64,000 nucleotides of DNA from Xenopus tropicalis (GCF_000004195.4 NC_030677.2:97740829-97804828); one strand, 5' to 3'; numbered from the stretch's first letter, positions 47,228-60,013 are shown. The notes: a model not told the origin generated them from the sequence alone. A program made the numbers and translations.

Positions 47228-49713
47228 TTGCTGCTCATAGTTTGCAGTCTGACCAATGTCACAATAAACATAACTAATCACCAGGTATCTAATGTTTATA
47301 GGCTAATGCTGAGATACTAGTGCTTATTTCGGAAAAAGTGCAAAGAGCTAAGTACAAAATTGCACTTGCTACAAATATTGCTTTTCATACCTGTTTTGTT
47401 AATATTTACTTGTACCCAGTGGCGTGGCAACCAGACAGCATACCTGCTGTAGGTCTGCTGTGTGGTAGTGCCTCTTCCCAGGCTTTTCTGCCATCTTAAT
47501 TTTCACCGCCCACCGTAAACAAATGTGGGCATGCAATTTAGCACTTGAATTCATAAATCAATCCTATAGGTACACTTCCCTGCATAAATGGCTTTTTGTC
47601 TAGATATTCATTTGTGGCTATTCTTTTTTCTGTTCAGTGCTTTAATAGCAATAATACATGCCACAACATACAGTGTGCCCAAACAATTCATGTCTTTTAG
47701 GCAATTTCACATTTCACATAATTTTACTAAAGCTTTAATAAGAACCTGTTTATGTAAATTGCTTAATTAACTTTGTTATTGGCATCTACGTGAAAAAAAT
47801 CAGTAACCAAAGAAATATGGATCAAGTGTGTATTTTTAAATCCACTGGAAAACAAGTGCTTGTTGGTAAGCCCCAGAATTCTGAATGTCACTCAAGTGGA
47901 TTTTATACCCTCAGCTCCCATTTGTCAGAGACAATTTGCTACTTTCTCCTGCTTTTATTCTCTGTGTCACAAGCAAAATGAGAAAGAGAAAAATAAATGG
48001 ATTATTGTACTTTTGCTACAGAGTTCCAAAGTAAATATTTAGAACTGAACACATACATATTCAGCTATAATTCAGCCATATTTCTATAACAGAAAAACTG
48101 CTTCCAAGCTACTCTGCGTCACATAGGCCAGAATTTCCAAATATTCTGGGACAATGGGAAATCTCACATAGATATGAACAATATCCCCTGACATCCTTCA
48201 CTTATTTTTTCACTTTTAGCTGCAGGGCTATAATTTTAATCACCTATTCTGCAATGATGTAATCACCAGTGCTTGGGGAAAATAGAAAGCAGAAGGGATA
48301 TAGTCACCATTAAGCATAAAAAGTAAATATTTTCACTCCCTCGCTCTTCATAGCCTCCAGTTTTGATTGATTACCACATTTCTTAGAAATGAGGACAATG
48401 GTCTTCTGGTCACTGCAGAAAAGGTGTTGAATAAGATATCATTATGGGGTCAAGCAACTACTGCTACTAAAAGGTTACAAAACTATTGCTCTCTGCCATC
48501 ATACTTACTGCTAAGGAATACATATGGAGGCAAGGGGCTGGCAAAAAAGTAATATAATAATTGTATCTAATACCATGAAAGGCAAGTTATGCCTTTAATG
48601 TCTAATGATTAAGGACTCAATATGTACTTTTGTTTGTATTGGTGTAAAGAAACTAGAGCCAATATATTGTTCTCTGTAAATTTCTTGTATTCTTCTAAAT
48701 TACAATTTTTGCATGCATCTTCTTATTGCAGTCTGACATTAATCTCCACCAGTGAAGGTTTCTCTCAGAGTTCCATGCGTTCTTTTCATTATAAAGATAA
48801 TTACATACACACCCACATTTGAACCCCCATAACTGATTAGACTGTCCCAAAACCATATGGAACAATTGCTACTTTTAAGACACAGTATACTACTGTTTAT
48901 GGTAGCATGGTATGAGGGGGTAGCATGGTACACGTCCAAGGAATAAATGGAAGTTTCTTCAATGGCTATGGCTCTGTTTCTTAGCTTTAGAAAAGCCATT
49001 CACTGCAGTTTCCCTGATACAATCATTCTTATTCATAAATATGTAAGAAAGACCAACACATTCAATAGACTTTTACAGTTGCCAGTAGCTATTACAAACA
49101 AATTTGTATGCAAATGTTTGTTTTTTTTAGTTGGTATTTCCCATTCATGCATGACATTCTCAAATTATTGAATAGTTTGTGCCACACTCTAAACTACCAG
49201 AAAAACCTTTGTTGACTACAGAAATAGAGAGTGTAGTATAGAGAAAATAATAATGAAAAGGCGTGGGCTGCAGCAATCACAACAAACAAAACAGATTGTC
49301 TTTGTGTTCCAAGCTACATTGGCAACAGTACATAAAGGAGACAGCAGGCTACAAACTACCACCTAGATCAGCAACTGCAGTAGGTAGAAATTGCCAGGAC
49401 ATCAATATCTAGAAAGGCAGGAAAAACCAGTGCTAGAAGGAGGTCTACTGTACCTCATCTACAAACAGCTAATGAAGAACACTGAGGAGAATGTACAATT
49501 TATACTGTAGCTGTAACTGTGATTGTGTTTTGCAAATAAGATAGGCAAAAAAAGTCCTTTGTTTGACATTTTTCCATCTCTCTTTGTGGTGCAAATAATA
49601 TAATAATTTCTTGTGTGTTGGGCACCTGCCATGTAAAACAGGGGCCTGCCAATAAGACCTTGAGCCACTGAGAAGGACAAATGTGGCACGCAGATCTTGT
49701 TTTGTAATCTATT
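47228..49713. other. Non-coding stretch
   Basis: No gene or inverted repeat recognised in about 2.5 kb. Confidence 0.45.
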
Positions 49714-50143
49714 TTAAAGGACAAGGCAACGCAAAATATAATTTTTTGCCCAATAAAAGAAAACAAAATTCTAAGCAGCTTTGAAATATACATTATTAAA
49801 AATTTGTAATGATTCTTGAGTTATTTGTATATATAATTGCTATTAAAAGCAGTGTTTGCCTGTCCTTTTCTATTCTCTGCCCTGGTGGCTCTGACTGTTG
49901 AAACAATGTAACACAAGCAGCATATTGACAGACTTGACTTGCTGGAGGAGACTGACAGTTTCAAGATTGTTTAAAAAGTAACAACCAGGAGTTCATCAAA
50001 TGCTGCTTTCAATAGCAATTACATTTACAAATAACTTTTAAAGCGCTACAAAATTTTCATTATTTCATACTGGAAAATTGCTTAGAATTATGTTTATTTA
50101 TTATTATGCAAAAAAATATTTTTGGGGTTGACATGCCCTTTAA
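49714..50143. mobile_element. T2-like TTAA MITE (AAGGACAAGGCAAC)
   Basis: TTAAAGGACAAGGCAAC at the left and GGGTTGACATGCCCTTTAA at the right. Inverted internal stretches include TTGCTATTAAAAGCAG / CTGCTTTCAATAGCAA. TTAA at both ends (49714-49717 and 50140-50143). Confidence 0.8.
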
Positions 50144-52009
50144 AACACTGATAATTTTTTATTTTAAATGTGATTCTATCACATATCAGGTCACCCATAT
50201 ACATTTAATAATCCTGAGCATATAAGCATCCACAGATTTAAATGTAGAGAGTTTTTATACTACTTACTTTATAGAGTTTATAAATCATTAGTTGTATAAC
50301 AATTTATGAAAGGTTTCAGCCATCTGCCAGTTTTTATTTCCTTAGGACTGTTACAGAACATTATCATATAATGTTTTAGTAAAGCCATTTGTCTTTCCTT
50401 AAAGGAACAATAACACCAAATTTTTTGATACTTAATTCCCCCCAAAACAGCCATAAAAGTGAGAAAAACGAAAAGGCAACGGCAGCTTGAATTCGTCTGT
50501 GCACTGATCAGGGAGTCAATTTCACACCAATAGGTATCACTTTATCTCTTATCTAAATCTCTTTAAGTTCTAGGCTCAACTTCAGTCAGGGCACCACAAG
50601 AAGTTTGTATGTTTTCCCAATCCTTATATGGGTTTGATCTGGTTACCCAGTTTACTCCATGTACCAAAACCAGACAACATGGTTCTAGTGGCTGCTGATA
50701 AAATTGACCATGGTGTGAAAGGGATCTTATATTGTAAGTTCCACCTGTGTAGGGGCTGATGTGAATGACATATATTGCCAAGTTGGTGGCAGTATGTGTA
50801 AATACCAATATCCAGCCTAAAACAGCATGCACTCGTCATACTCCAGGACAGTGGGTAAAAAGCTTTATTAGTGGTAAAAACCTAATGCGTTTCATGTGAC
50901 TGCACACGTATTCATAGGAACCTGATACCTATGGATATGTGTGCAGTCACACGAAATGCGTAATTTTGCATTTACATATGGGTATATATTCTTCAGAACG
51001 AAAAACTAATAAGCGAAGGGTTTGGGGCATAAGCACCTGAACCTACAACATAATTTGGTGAGTGCAAGAACTTATTGAAGTATAGATTAGCTTCTTTCAT
51101 ATATTTGCAGTGGGAAGGACTGCGAGCCCCTGAACAAACGAATATTAAAGCAACTATGTGTAAATACCAATACATATATTGACAACTATTTACAAATTGA
51201 GAACAAAACATGTTATTGGTAGTTATGGGTTATTACACCTGGAGCAAACTTATTTTCTGTTATTACTATATTACTAAGTTTTCAAAGTGACAGCTAAAAA
51301 CTCTACTACTTCAGTATTAAAGTAATTTCATAAAAGCAACTCTAAAGAGGAAAATGGCCTGGCAACAGGTTTATGGGACCTATAAAAAATTAAGTCAGAT
51401 ATAAACATGATTATGAGATATTGTGATGATTGTACAGGCCAAAATATCAATACTTATAGTGTTTGGAAAGCATATAAAAAGCTTTTATAAGGATATTCAT
51501 CCTGTGGCAGTTGAGAGTGGGCAATACTAAGTACCTCGACAGATGGATTATGTGATTCATATATATGATGCACAATAGCTACAGCTTAAAAGTGGCTTCC
51601 CATCGCCCAATGTAATATCTAATTACATAGTAAGATACTGCTTAAAAAGCATACAGCTGTCCTCACCATGTCAGCTTTTCTGTATATCCTTAACAAAGCT
51701 TTGTTTTATAAATCAGAAAGTGCCATGTAAAAGAATAAGATTTGGGCAATGCAAGTAGAGATCTAATTAAATATTTGCGTCACACCAGCTAAGCTAATTA
51801 GCCACTGCCCTAGACTTCCCCAAGTGCTCCACTGAATGGTAACCATAGTCTGTCTACTCAATTAGCTCTTGACAAAGTGCTGATCACTTGTTCAGAAGGA
51901 TATGTGATTCATAAATAAGAGCAACTAATTGAAAATATTAATGCAATACAAAAAGATCTACATTATCTAGATGACATTTAATTATTTAGTTACCTTTTCA
52001 TACTTTGCT
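50144..52009. other. Non-coding stretch with repeat fragments
   Basis: A single T2-like terminus (TTAAAGGAACAATAACACC) at about 50399 has no partner end. A GCGTTTC-type dispersed-repeat fragment at about 50858-50965 has an inverted GTGTGCAGTCACACGAAATGCG. No genes. Confidence 0.5.
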
Positions 52010-52300
52010 TTAAAGGGATTGTTCACCTTTAAATTAACTTTTAGTATGCTGTAGAGAGTGCCATTTTGAGATAATTTGCAACTGGTCTTCATTTTTTATT
52101 ATTTGCAGTTTTTGAATTATTCACCTTTTTATTCAGCAGTTTTCCAGTTAGAATTTCCAAAGCAATCTGGTTGCTAGATTTCAGAAGAGGAAGGCAAATA
52201 ATGTAAAAACAATAAAAATGAAAACCTACGGCAAAGTTGCTAGGAATAGGACATTCTATATTATACTAAAAGTTCAACTGAAGGTGAGAAACCCCTTTAA
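52010..52300. mobile_element. T2-like TTAA MITE (AAGGGATTGTTCACC)
   Basis: TTAAAGGGATTGTTCACCTT at 52010 is inverted at the right end, AGGTGAGAAACCCCTTTAA to 52300. Arms continue with AACTTTTAGTAT and ATACTAAAAGTT. Confidence 0.85.
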
Positions 52301-52414
52301 ACGTAATGGATCTATTGTTAAAAAAAAAGAAAAGTTGTTTTCATATGTTATAGGCAAATGCAGGAGGGGTAGCCTTCTGCCTCTGTGCATAACATGCAGA
52401 TGATAACAGTAGTC

Positions 52415-52642
52415 CAGGGATCCCCAACCTTTTTTACTTGTGAGCCACACTCAGATGTAAAAAGTGTTGGTGAGCCACACAAGCATGAAAAAAGTTCTTT
52501 GGGGGTGCCAAATAAGGGTTGTGATTGGCTATTTGGTAGCCCCATGTGGACTGCTGGCCTACAGGAGGTCCTGCTTGGAGTAAAACTTCAAGGGGAGTGG
52601 TGAGCAATATGTTGCTCATGAGCCACTGGTTGGGGATCACTG
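52415..52642. mobile_element. 228-bp hAT MITE with 8-bp TSD
   Basis: CAGGGATCCCCAACC at the left and GGTTGGGGATCACTG at the right. CAGTAGTC duplicated at 52407-52414 and 52643-52650. Same family as 59420-59686 and 60014-60307. Confidence 0.92.
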
Positions 52643-52867
52643 CAGTAGTCCTTTACCACAAAGTTTGTCTGCACAAACTTTTATTTTTATCTATGTAATG
52701 AGGAATGGAGGTGATAAAGTTATTTGTTGAAGAAAAGAAGATTTGTTCTGTCTCTTTTTGTTCTCTCTATATATAAAAAAAAATTAAATTACACTCATTA
52801 GCTGCAGTTTCTAATATGACACATCCTCATGGAACATATATGAACAGCTAAACATTATATACATAGA

Positions 52868-53040
52868 GGCATATTTATTATACAGTGTAAGCCAATATCA
52901 CTGGTGATGTTGTCCTTAGCAACCAATCAGTTCTTTGCTTATGATTTCTTAACTTGTAAGAGACCGTTCAATTCTAAGTTCTGATTGGTTGCTATGGGCA
53001 ACATCACCAGTGATGCTGGCTTACATACCGTAATAAAGTA
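52868..53040. mobile_element. Palindromic MITE (AGCAACCAATCAG)
   Basis: ATTATACAGTGTAAGCC and GGCTTACATACCGTAATAA form the ends. CACTGGTGATGTTG and CAACATCACCAGTG are perfectly inverted, followed by AGCAACCAATCAG / CTGATTGGTTGCT. Confidence 0.8.
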
Positions 53041-53117
53041 TTTTAGTAAAAATATGTTGTTTATTATAAAGCTATGTCCCTGAATTTTATTAACAAATGT
53101 AAAAACATTTATGACAT

Positions 53118-53300
53118 AGTGACATAGTTACATAGGGTTGAAAAAAGGCCAGAGTCCATCAAGTTCAACCCTTCCAAGTAAACCCAGCACACACAACCTA
53201 TACTTACCAATCTATACACTCACATACATAAACAACTCACATAAACAGTTCACATACAACTCTACAGTGCAAGAATTGCATCAGAGAGTGGAAGAGGTTG
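53118..53300. repeat. Dispersed repeat fragment (ACATAGTTACATAGGG)
   Basis: It contains ACATAGTTACATAGGGTTGA and CCATCAAGTTCAACCC, a sequence class I recall as very common in frog and fish genomes. The element class is not assigned. Confidence 0.5.
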
Positions 53301-53925
53301 GCTCGTAATTTGTCTGCGTCGGATGGCCATTTTGAACAAAGATCCATACATTCATACATATATATATATATAGCCAGTTTTAGATTTAAGAAATTTGATT
53401 TTAATAAAGTGGTTTGCTAGTTTTGCATTTACTGTTGACTGAATTTTATCTGGAGTCTATTCAAAGGAATCTTTTAGATTATGAATATATATTCATTTGT
53501 AATATTTGGCATGTACATTCAAAATGCAATTAAATATATGCTGCCTATTATTTCTAACATATGCCAAGTGGGAGGCAATCTGCAAATCTTGCCAATGGCA
53601 CAGAAAAAAAATTCCATTTCCTGTATTAAGTGTTCAGCTGACAAGCACAGCATTGTTTTATAAATACAAATCCTATCTGTGAGTCTAACAAAATGGTGTG
53701 TTCATACTGTGGAATACAGTGGTGGTTTATGAGCTGTGTAAGCAGCATATCTGAGAAGTCATTTACTATGACCCCAGACCCCAGTGTGCAAAAGCATACC
53801 CCTTAGTGTCCATTCAAAAGGCACTTTTGTCTGTGGTCTGGCTGCGCTCTGTACCTAGCGCTAGACTGGAAATCTAATGCTAGGTGGAGAGTGCAGTGCT
53901 GGTAGGTATGTGCCTTCGCTGCCCC
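53301..53925. other. Non-coding stretch
   Basis: Nothing recognised beyond a TATATA tract near 53361. Confidence 0.5.
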
Positions 53926-54273
53926 TTAAGGTGGCCATACACGCACCGATATTATCGTACGAAACCTTGTTTCGTACGATAATCGGTGCGTGTATGGCAT
54001 GTCGGCGAGTCGACCGATATCGCAGGAAGCTGCTGATATCGGACGACTCGCCGATCGGACCAGTTTTAAAATTTTGATCGGGTGCCATAGAAGGCGCCTG
54101 ACCAAAATTCTCCCTTCAGACCTGAATCGGCAGAAGGAGGTAGAAATCCTATTGTTTCTACCTCCTTACCTGCCGATTCAGCCCTGAATGGTGTGTGGCG
54201 GATCTTACGATGTTTCGTGCGACCGATGGTCGTACGAAACATCGTCAGATCGCCACGTGTATGGCCACCTTAA
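53926..54273. mobile_element. TTAA element of five tiled hairpins, copy 2
   Basis: TTAAGGTGGCCATACACGC at the left and CGTGTATGGCCACCTTAA at the right, TTAA intact at both ends. Five hairpins in the same order as copy 1 at 42287-42634. The two copies differ at only a few positions. Confidence 0.93.
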
Positions 54274-55218
54274 TGAATACAACATGGATGAACACAGGCA
54301 GCACTGTATTAATTGGACAAGCACAGCTCTCAGCACTGCAGCAAAAAATGGAAAGTCTGTCACCAAAAAATTCAAATAGACAAAGATAAGAAGTCCTCGG
54401 CGCCCCATCCCATTTTAACAAAACAGAGATTGTTTGTCCATATATTGAAATATATTCAAACTGCCCAAAAACGTCAAAGTCATCCTTAGTTTGGCCAGTC
54501 CTGCACTCAACTGAATCTACTTCATTAAAAATTATATTGCTTTATTGTACATTTTTCACAGGGCCTAAGTTTTTACTGCAACTTACATCCCAAATGGTTG
54601 CCCTTACTATCCTCCTAAAATTTGTGTTGCTGATGTTGCCTTGTACCATTAGTTCCAATATCAGAGACTATTTTATAAGAGATTTAAAAAAATATAAGAT
54701 ACTACATAAACCTTCCACAAGTTAGAACATATAATTAAATAGATTAAATTAGCCTAGCTAAGTGCAATCAGCATACCAAGGATTCAGCTCTAGCAACTCA
54801 GATGGGATCAAACCCTACATGTTGAGTAGGTACACAATATTCAAACTGAAGAGATAACGCAGAATTCAACAAGGCCATATCTGCAAGGCATTAACCAGAA
54901 ATGGTAGAAAGTGAATTATAACAAGGGTTAGTTGAAGTCCCTGATACCCTGACACCCCTGCACATAAGATCATATGGTACACATGTGATTCCCTCACAAT
55001 ACTACTGGTTTTTCTTTCTGGTGGTTTACAATAGTTGTTCTGTAGTCAGCAAGTGTTAAGAACTCCCAGTGCTCCCTGTTGGCAGTGGCAGATAACCATA
55101 AGGGCAGTGTCCTGAGGACCATAGTTTGAAGGGAGATACAGAGTTGATGAAAGCGTTTGGATAATGGGGCAGCACAGGGGCCAGGGGTGAAAGTAAATGT
55201 GAACAAAGGAAACTATAA
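54274..55218. other. Non-coding stretch
   Basis: No gene or repeat recognised. Confidence 0.5.
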
Positions 55219-55363
55219 GGGGCAGATTTATCAAAATGTGAGTTCTATTCATTCCTATGGGATTTGTAGAAGCGTATTTATCAAATGGTGAGTTCTAAAA
55301 ATCCCATAGGAGGTCAGTGTTAATGTATTAAGCTCTAAACTCACATTTTCATAAATCTGCCCC
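55219..55363. mobile_element. 145-bp palindromic MITE (GGGGCAGATTTATC)
   Basis: GGGGCAGATTTATCAAAATG and its inverse near-match CATTTTCATAAATCTGCCCC form the ends. The interior is AGTTCTA...AATCCCATAGG, the same family as 46330-46556. Confidence 0.85.
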
Positions 55364-55849
55364 TTAGTGTCTGCAGGTCCCTTTTATGCAAAAAACACCA
55401 GAATACGTTTTCAAAATGTATTTATCTTCTTTATTGATATAGTGCAGAAATGTTACAGAGATGATGGGTCATTCACATCTCTCCCTTCCCCGCTGGAGCT
55501 CACACCAATGTTCCTGTCACATACACACCAGTTATACATAATTAAGCTTCCTGTAGGTTTTGGACTGTGGGAGTAAACCCACATGTACACATGGCAGCCT
55601 GGCTGGGATATGATAAAAAAGAAACTGCTTGCCTGTGTAACCGCACCGTCCTTTAACAAGTAAACTTTAGATACTTTACCAGAACACAATTTGTGTTTAT
55701 TAAAGGCTGAAATTTAGCCAGTGTATGTATAAATATCATGGATAGTTCTGTGTTTGTCCCACCATTGTACTTGAGAATAATTAGAAAGTTTGGGCGCACA
55801 TCTTATTTATTTCATATACAGCATTAGAAAAGGTTCGCAAAATTGCATT
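55364..55849. other. dusp4 upstream non-coding sequence
   Basis: No recognised elements; the transition to higher GC begins near 55850. Confidence 0.5.
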
Positions 55850-56714
55850 ACACACGCAGCCCTGCACGCCTTCCATTAGTCTTTGTTTCTTCCGTTGTCA
55901 TGAATGGCAGAATACCACACGCAGAGCTTTGCGTGTGACAGCCGAAACCTTACTGCGGAGTCCGCTCCTCCATTCACAAAAGTCTCCGCCTTTCTCTCCC
56001 CGCCATGCGTGCGCGCCTCGCTCAGGCTCTGCCTGGGATTTATGAATGAGGAGGGCTGGCTGTACGTGCCGGGGCTAAGTCATGCGTCTGTGCCGTGTGA
56101 ACCTTCATTCAGTAAAAGCCGAGCAGGGCGGCAGCGCAAACTCTGGGGGGGAAACACGAGCTGTAGACAAAGGAGCTTCCGTGTGTGTTCATTCATGTAT
56201 TTAAAGAGAAGCGTATATGTATGCGCATAGAGGTTAAATCGAGCGCGCATATGTTCGGTGGTTACTATGTTTGTTTATAAATTATACCTGAATATGGATA
56301 GTAGAACCAGTTACGCATACATATTTATGTGTAGTCTTACATACAGACGTTTATAAGTAATTACTATGCACATTTGTTGTGACGTTTTCATTTTAGGGGC
56401 AAATAATGGACAGGTTTGGGGGTGGGCTGGAACAGGACAACAAAAAAGGCAGCAGGATATGGATGGTGTAAAGGTTCAACCATCTTATACGCGCACCCCT
56501 CCCCCACCAGCGCTCTTTTCCCTCCCTCTTTCCCTCACTAACAAAGCAAGTGAGAGCCGTCACAACTCCGGGGAGGGGAGAGGGATAGGTAGCGTGTTCT
56601 GTGTCAGTCTCACCCTGCGGGCAACAGACAGCGCGCCTGGCGGGGCCAGTTGATGTTAGAGTCTCTCCGACATGTGTCACTCAGTGAGCTATTGAGTGGC
56701 GGGCTAGCAGTGTT
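55850..56714 (+). promoter_or_regulatory. dusp4: dusp4 promoter and 5' UTR region
   Basis: This is a GC- and CpG-richer island against an AT-rich background, ending at the dusp4 start codon. Candidate core elements are ATTTAAAG near 56198 and TTTATAAAT near 56273. A TGACGTTT CRE-like half-site is near 56381. Sp1-like CCCTCCCCC and GGGGAGGGG stretches are at 56495-56585. The transcription start cannot be fixed from sequence alone. DUSP4 is known as an immediate-early, ERK-inducible gene in other vertebrates; the motifs are compatible with that but weak evidence. Open frames of 95-108 codons in this island are considered compositional. Confidence 0.6.
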
Positions 56715-57147
56715 ATGGTGACTATGGAGGAGCTAAGAGAAATGGACTGCAGCGTGCTGAAGAGGCTGCTGAAACGAGAGAGTGCGCACGGCAGGAGTAG
56801 CAAGCAGGGGAGTGTAGGGGTCGGGGGCAGCTGCTTGCTGCTGGACTGCAGACCTTTTCTGGCTCACAGCGCCGGTTTCATTCAGGGCTCGGTAAATGTA
56901 CGCTGTAATACCATCGTGAGGCGAAGAGCCAAGGGCTCGGTTAGCCTGGAACAGATCCTGCCTCCGGGCTGCAAAGAAGGCGAGGAAGAGGTGCTGAGTC
57001 GGCTGCGCTCTGGTCTGTACTCGGCCATTATCGTATATGATGAGAGGAGCCCCCGGGCTGATGCCCTGCGTGAGGATAGCACCGTGTATCTGGTGGTGCA
57101 AGCTTTGCGCCGGGACACTGACAGCACTGACATCTGCCTGCTGAAAG
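56715..57147 (+). CDS. dusp4: Dual specificity phosphatase 4 (MKP-2), exon 1
   Basis: DUSP4 is a nuclear MAP-kinase phosphatase that dephosphorylates the Thr and Tyr of ERK, JNK and p38 activation loops. This exon gives residues 1-144 plus one base of the next codon. The start MVTMEELREMDCSVLKRL matches the vertebrate DUSP4 N-terminus. A rhodanese/CH2-like fold follows (LLLDCRPFLAHSAGFIQGSV, residues 41-60; LYSAIIVYDERSPRADALRE, 101-120). The basic kinase-interaction motif VRRRAK is at 68-73, and the exon ends with TDICLLK. DUSP1 is less similar at the N-terminus. The exon ends at AAAG|GTATCC in phase 1, the family's usual first junction. The HC(X5)R catalytic domain is in exons beyond the window. 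Met4 is an alternative start. The reading past 57147 to 57323 is intron. Confidence 0.93.
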
Positions 57148-58575
57148 GTATCCCACTGCCTATGCACTATGTCAGCCCAGCCTGCAGCTCTGGGTCTGGG
57201 TCGAGGGGTGCAGTTCAGCTGCTGTCTGCTCATTCACGCTGTCACTTTCATGTACTCTGCCATTCATCCCTTTGTCTCTTTCATTCATTCCTTTATTTAG
57301 ATCTTCTTATTACAGCACAATAACGCATACAGTTTGTGAGCATGTGTCAATATTACTGCTACAGAATGTAGTTATTGTGGAATGGAGGGAGACTGACTGC
57401 AAGCCTATATTCCATGATAGTACTACAGCTTGTGTACAGTGCTAGTAACTTGCATCCAGACTAGCCTTTTCCAAAGAGGCTCCAAATGTATTGTATTCAG
57501 TGGTTTTAAAGGTGTTTGTACATGGAATTTGTAGTAGTGTTCTCTTGTTGTGACTCTTGACACATTGTAGCAGAAGTCATTCTTCTCCAGGTCTGTTATA
57601 CAGATGTTTCTGCTGCATTGTATCAGAAACAGATATTCAGATAAACATACTGTTTTCAGTAGTTTTATTTTTATAAATAACGGCAAAGCCATTTGGAATA
57701 CTAATATGTATTGTAGCATTTCTTAAACATTTCACACAATGCGGTTTCATATTTAGAAATACTGTTTGTTCTATGAGTTTTACAGCATGATACACAGTCT
57801 TGGGATAAACCTTGGAGCTTTATAAAGTAACTCAAGGACAGGTACCGTTAGGGAGTTATAGATACAGTAATAATGAAACGTCAATGCTTTGTGGCACTTA
57901 GCAAATTACAACATGCTATGCACAGCAGTCTCCATCATATTTATTGGGTACTCCTAAAGCCCTTGGTACACCAGAAGTCACTTCTTGATTGTTAACAGGG
58001 CACTTGTTCTTGAAACAGGTGCCATTTAAAGGTGATATTTCCCTCCATGGCCAGGGAGGAATGCACAGTGCAGCTCTACTGTGTGTTGTAGTCTGCTGTG
58101 CATAGAAGTGCAGCAAATAATCAAACCCTCCTGAATAATACAAAAGGTAACAACACCAGTTTTTCACCTAGTTCACTGAGCAAAGTTCCATAGTATATTT
58201 GTGTTAATGACTTTTACCTCTTATGTATGCTTAAATGGGGGATTTTAATTAGTGTTTCTCAGTGTATACACCAAATAATGTGTATTCTGTGTCTGTGTAC
58301 AGCTAGGAATATTACTATGAAGAGCCCATGAATACTTCTGTTTCTTAACCCTCTCCATGGGAAGTAAGAGAATCAGCATTGTGACCCCAAAGCTGTTTTT
58401 AAAAACAGTTATGTATTTTCCTGTTGTCTCATGTAGGAGGAAACTTTGCTGTATTCATAGTGATTTTGGTGACCCATCCTATATTCTACAGGGGCCCATT
58501 TATTGGCAGTGACACATAGGTAGAGAATCATTGTTCAGCTTTTAGGTTAGTGTTTTTTAGCAAGTTGTTTAATGT

Positions 58576-58595
58576 AAAAAAAAAAAAAAAAAAAA
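58576..58595. repeat. A20 homopolymer
   Basis: A run of twenty A. It could be the tail of an old retro-insertion, but no identifiable body precedes it. Confidence 0.9.
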
Positions 58596-59056
58596 GGAAA
58601 ATAAAGGAATATAGTATTGGGTTACTATATGTACTTAAGGAAATACACAACATAAAAAAATGTGAATCTTGCTTTATGGCTGTGGCAATATAAGTAAAAA
58701 TCAGCTTGTTAAATAAAAATGTTAGGGATTAGAACAAGCTGAAACAGGGAGCTAACCACGTAGGTTGTTTTGCTGCAGCTATTTGTATAAACATAAAAAC
58801 ATTATTTTCCATTGCCATTACATGTTTGTGCCATTTCTAAGCTTTATATATGATAGTGAATAAATGACCATATTCTCCCATAAACAAAAGTAACACAACT
58901 TTTAAAGTTTAACTTGCACTTTGTAGCTTATTATTTGTTAAGGTCACCCTGTAATGCAAAAGAATAAGCAACTCAAGTTGTTCTTCAACCTGCCTCCTGT
59001 CCTTTGCATTGGGGCCCACTGCTGTAGAACACGTATTTACAATTAAACACACGCTA

Positions 59057-59347
59057 GGGGAGAGATTTACAAAGACCCAAACGCTCCGAGCGTTCATGCG
59101 AACGCTCCGAGCGTATTCTCGCCGTTTTTTTTGCACTCGCGCAAAAAATTCGGAAAGGCTCTGGCGCTGTTTGCAATAGTTCGGTACGAAAATTTTGTGA
59201 CTTTCGGCTCGCCAATCCGATATTATCGTGACTAATACAATTTTTTCGTAAGCATTTTCGGGATATTTGCGATCTTCAGAAATTTTCGTTTCCAATCCGA
59301 ATTTTTCCCATTCGGGATTTGAACTCCTGTTTTGATAAATCTGCCCC
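59057..59347. mobile_element. MITE (GGGGAGAGATTTAC / GATAAATCTGCCCC)
   Basis: The outer ends are inverted and the interior is CG-rich (GAACGCTCCGAGCG is itself a small palindrome pair at 59086-59113). Resembles the CG-rich palindromic class at 26666 and 45593 but is more diverged. Confidence 0.65.
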
Positions 59348-59419
59348 GTTGTGTTTATTATAAAGCGGCTCATTTACACTTGGGCAGTTACCAATATCGA
59401 CCATATACTTTAAAGCAAA

Positions 59420-59686
59420 AGTGAAATGGAAAAAGTGTGGGGGAGCAATACAAGCATAAAAATGGTTCCTGATGGTGCCCATAAGCGCAATAATTGGCTA
59501 TTTAATTGCCCCTATGTGGACTGTCAGCCTTCAGGTGGCTGGTTTGGCTTTATATTGGGTGTTGATGCTGCAAAACTTGCCCCCAAGCCAGGAGTTAAAC
59601 GAGCACCTGCTTTGTGGCCACTGGGAGCAACATCCAAGTGGTGGGGGGCAACATGTTGCTCACGAGCCACTGGTTGGGGATCACTG
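59420..59686. mobile_element. hAT MITE, left-truncated
   Basis: The right end GGTTGGGGATCACTG is intact, and the interior shares TTGGCTATTT, CCCTATGTGGACTG and ACATGTTGCTC with the family at 52415 and 60014. The CAGGGATCCCC left end is missing. Confidence 0.8.
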
Positions 59687-60013
59687 CCTTAAGGAAAGCC
59701 CCTAAAAGTATTTTTTTGTTAAAATTGGCGTAATGCTCTTCTATGGGCAACATGAATTGCTTAAGATAATTTATGGAAAATTAATAACCTACTGTTACAT
59801 TGTTCATAAGCAGTAACTCATAATGGGGCTACATAAATTTGCCCCAAATGTCTGACCAAATGCTTTTATAATTAATGTTAAAATGTTTTTGTCTGACATA
59901 AAGAATACGTTTTCCCTATTCCCATTAAAGATAAACAGTATTAGCATGTGCAGAGAGAAGCTGTTTATAAACTGACCCACAGCATGCAGAGTCAGACAAT
60001 GTATTCTATAAGC

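Noticed and set aside
55904..56230. 108-codon frame upstream of dusp4
   Set aside because: Lies in the CpG-rich promoter/5' UTR region, no protein similarity recognised; it could at most be an upstream ORF.
56733..57233. 166-codon minus-strand frame opposite dusp4 exon 1
   Set aside because: Antisense shadow of the GC-rich dusp4 coding exon.
57148..57323. Continuation of the dusp4 frame past CLLKG
   Set aside because: A consensus splice donor at 57148 coincides with the known family exon junction, and the residues beyond bear no resemblance to DUSP4.
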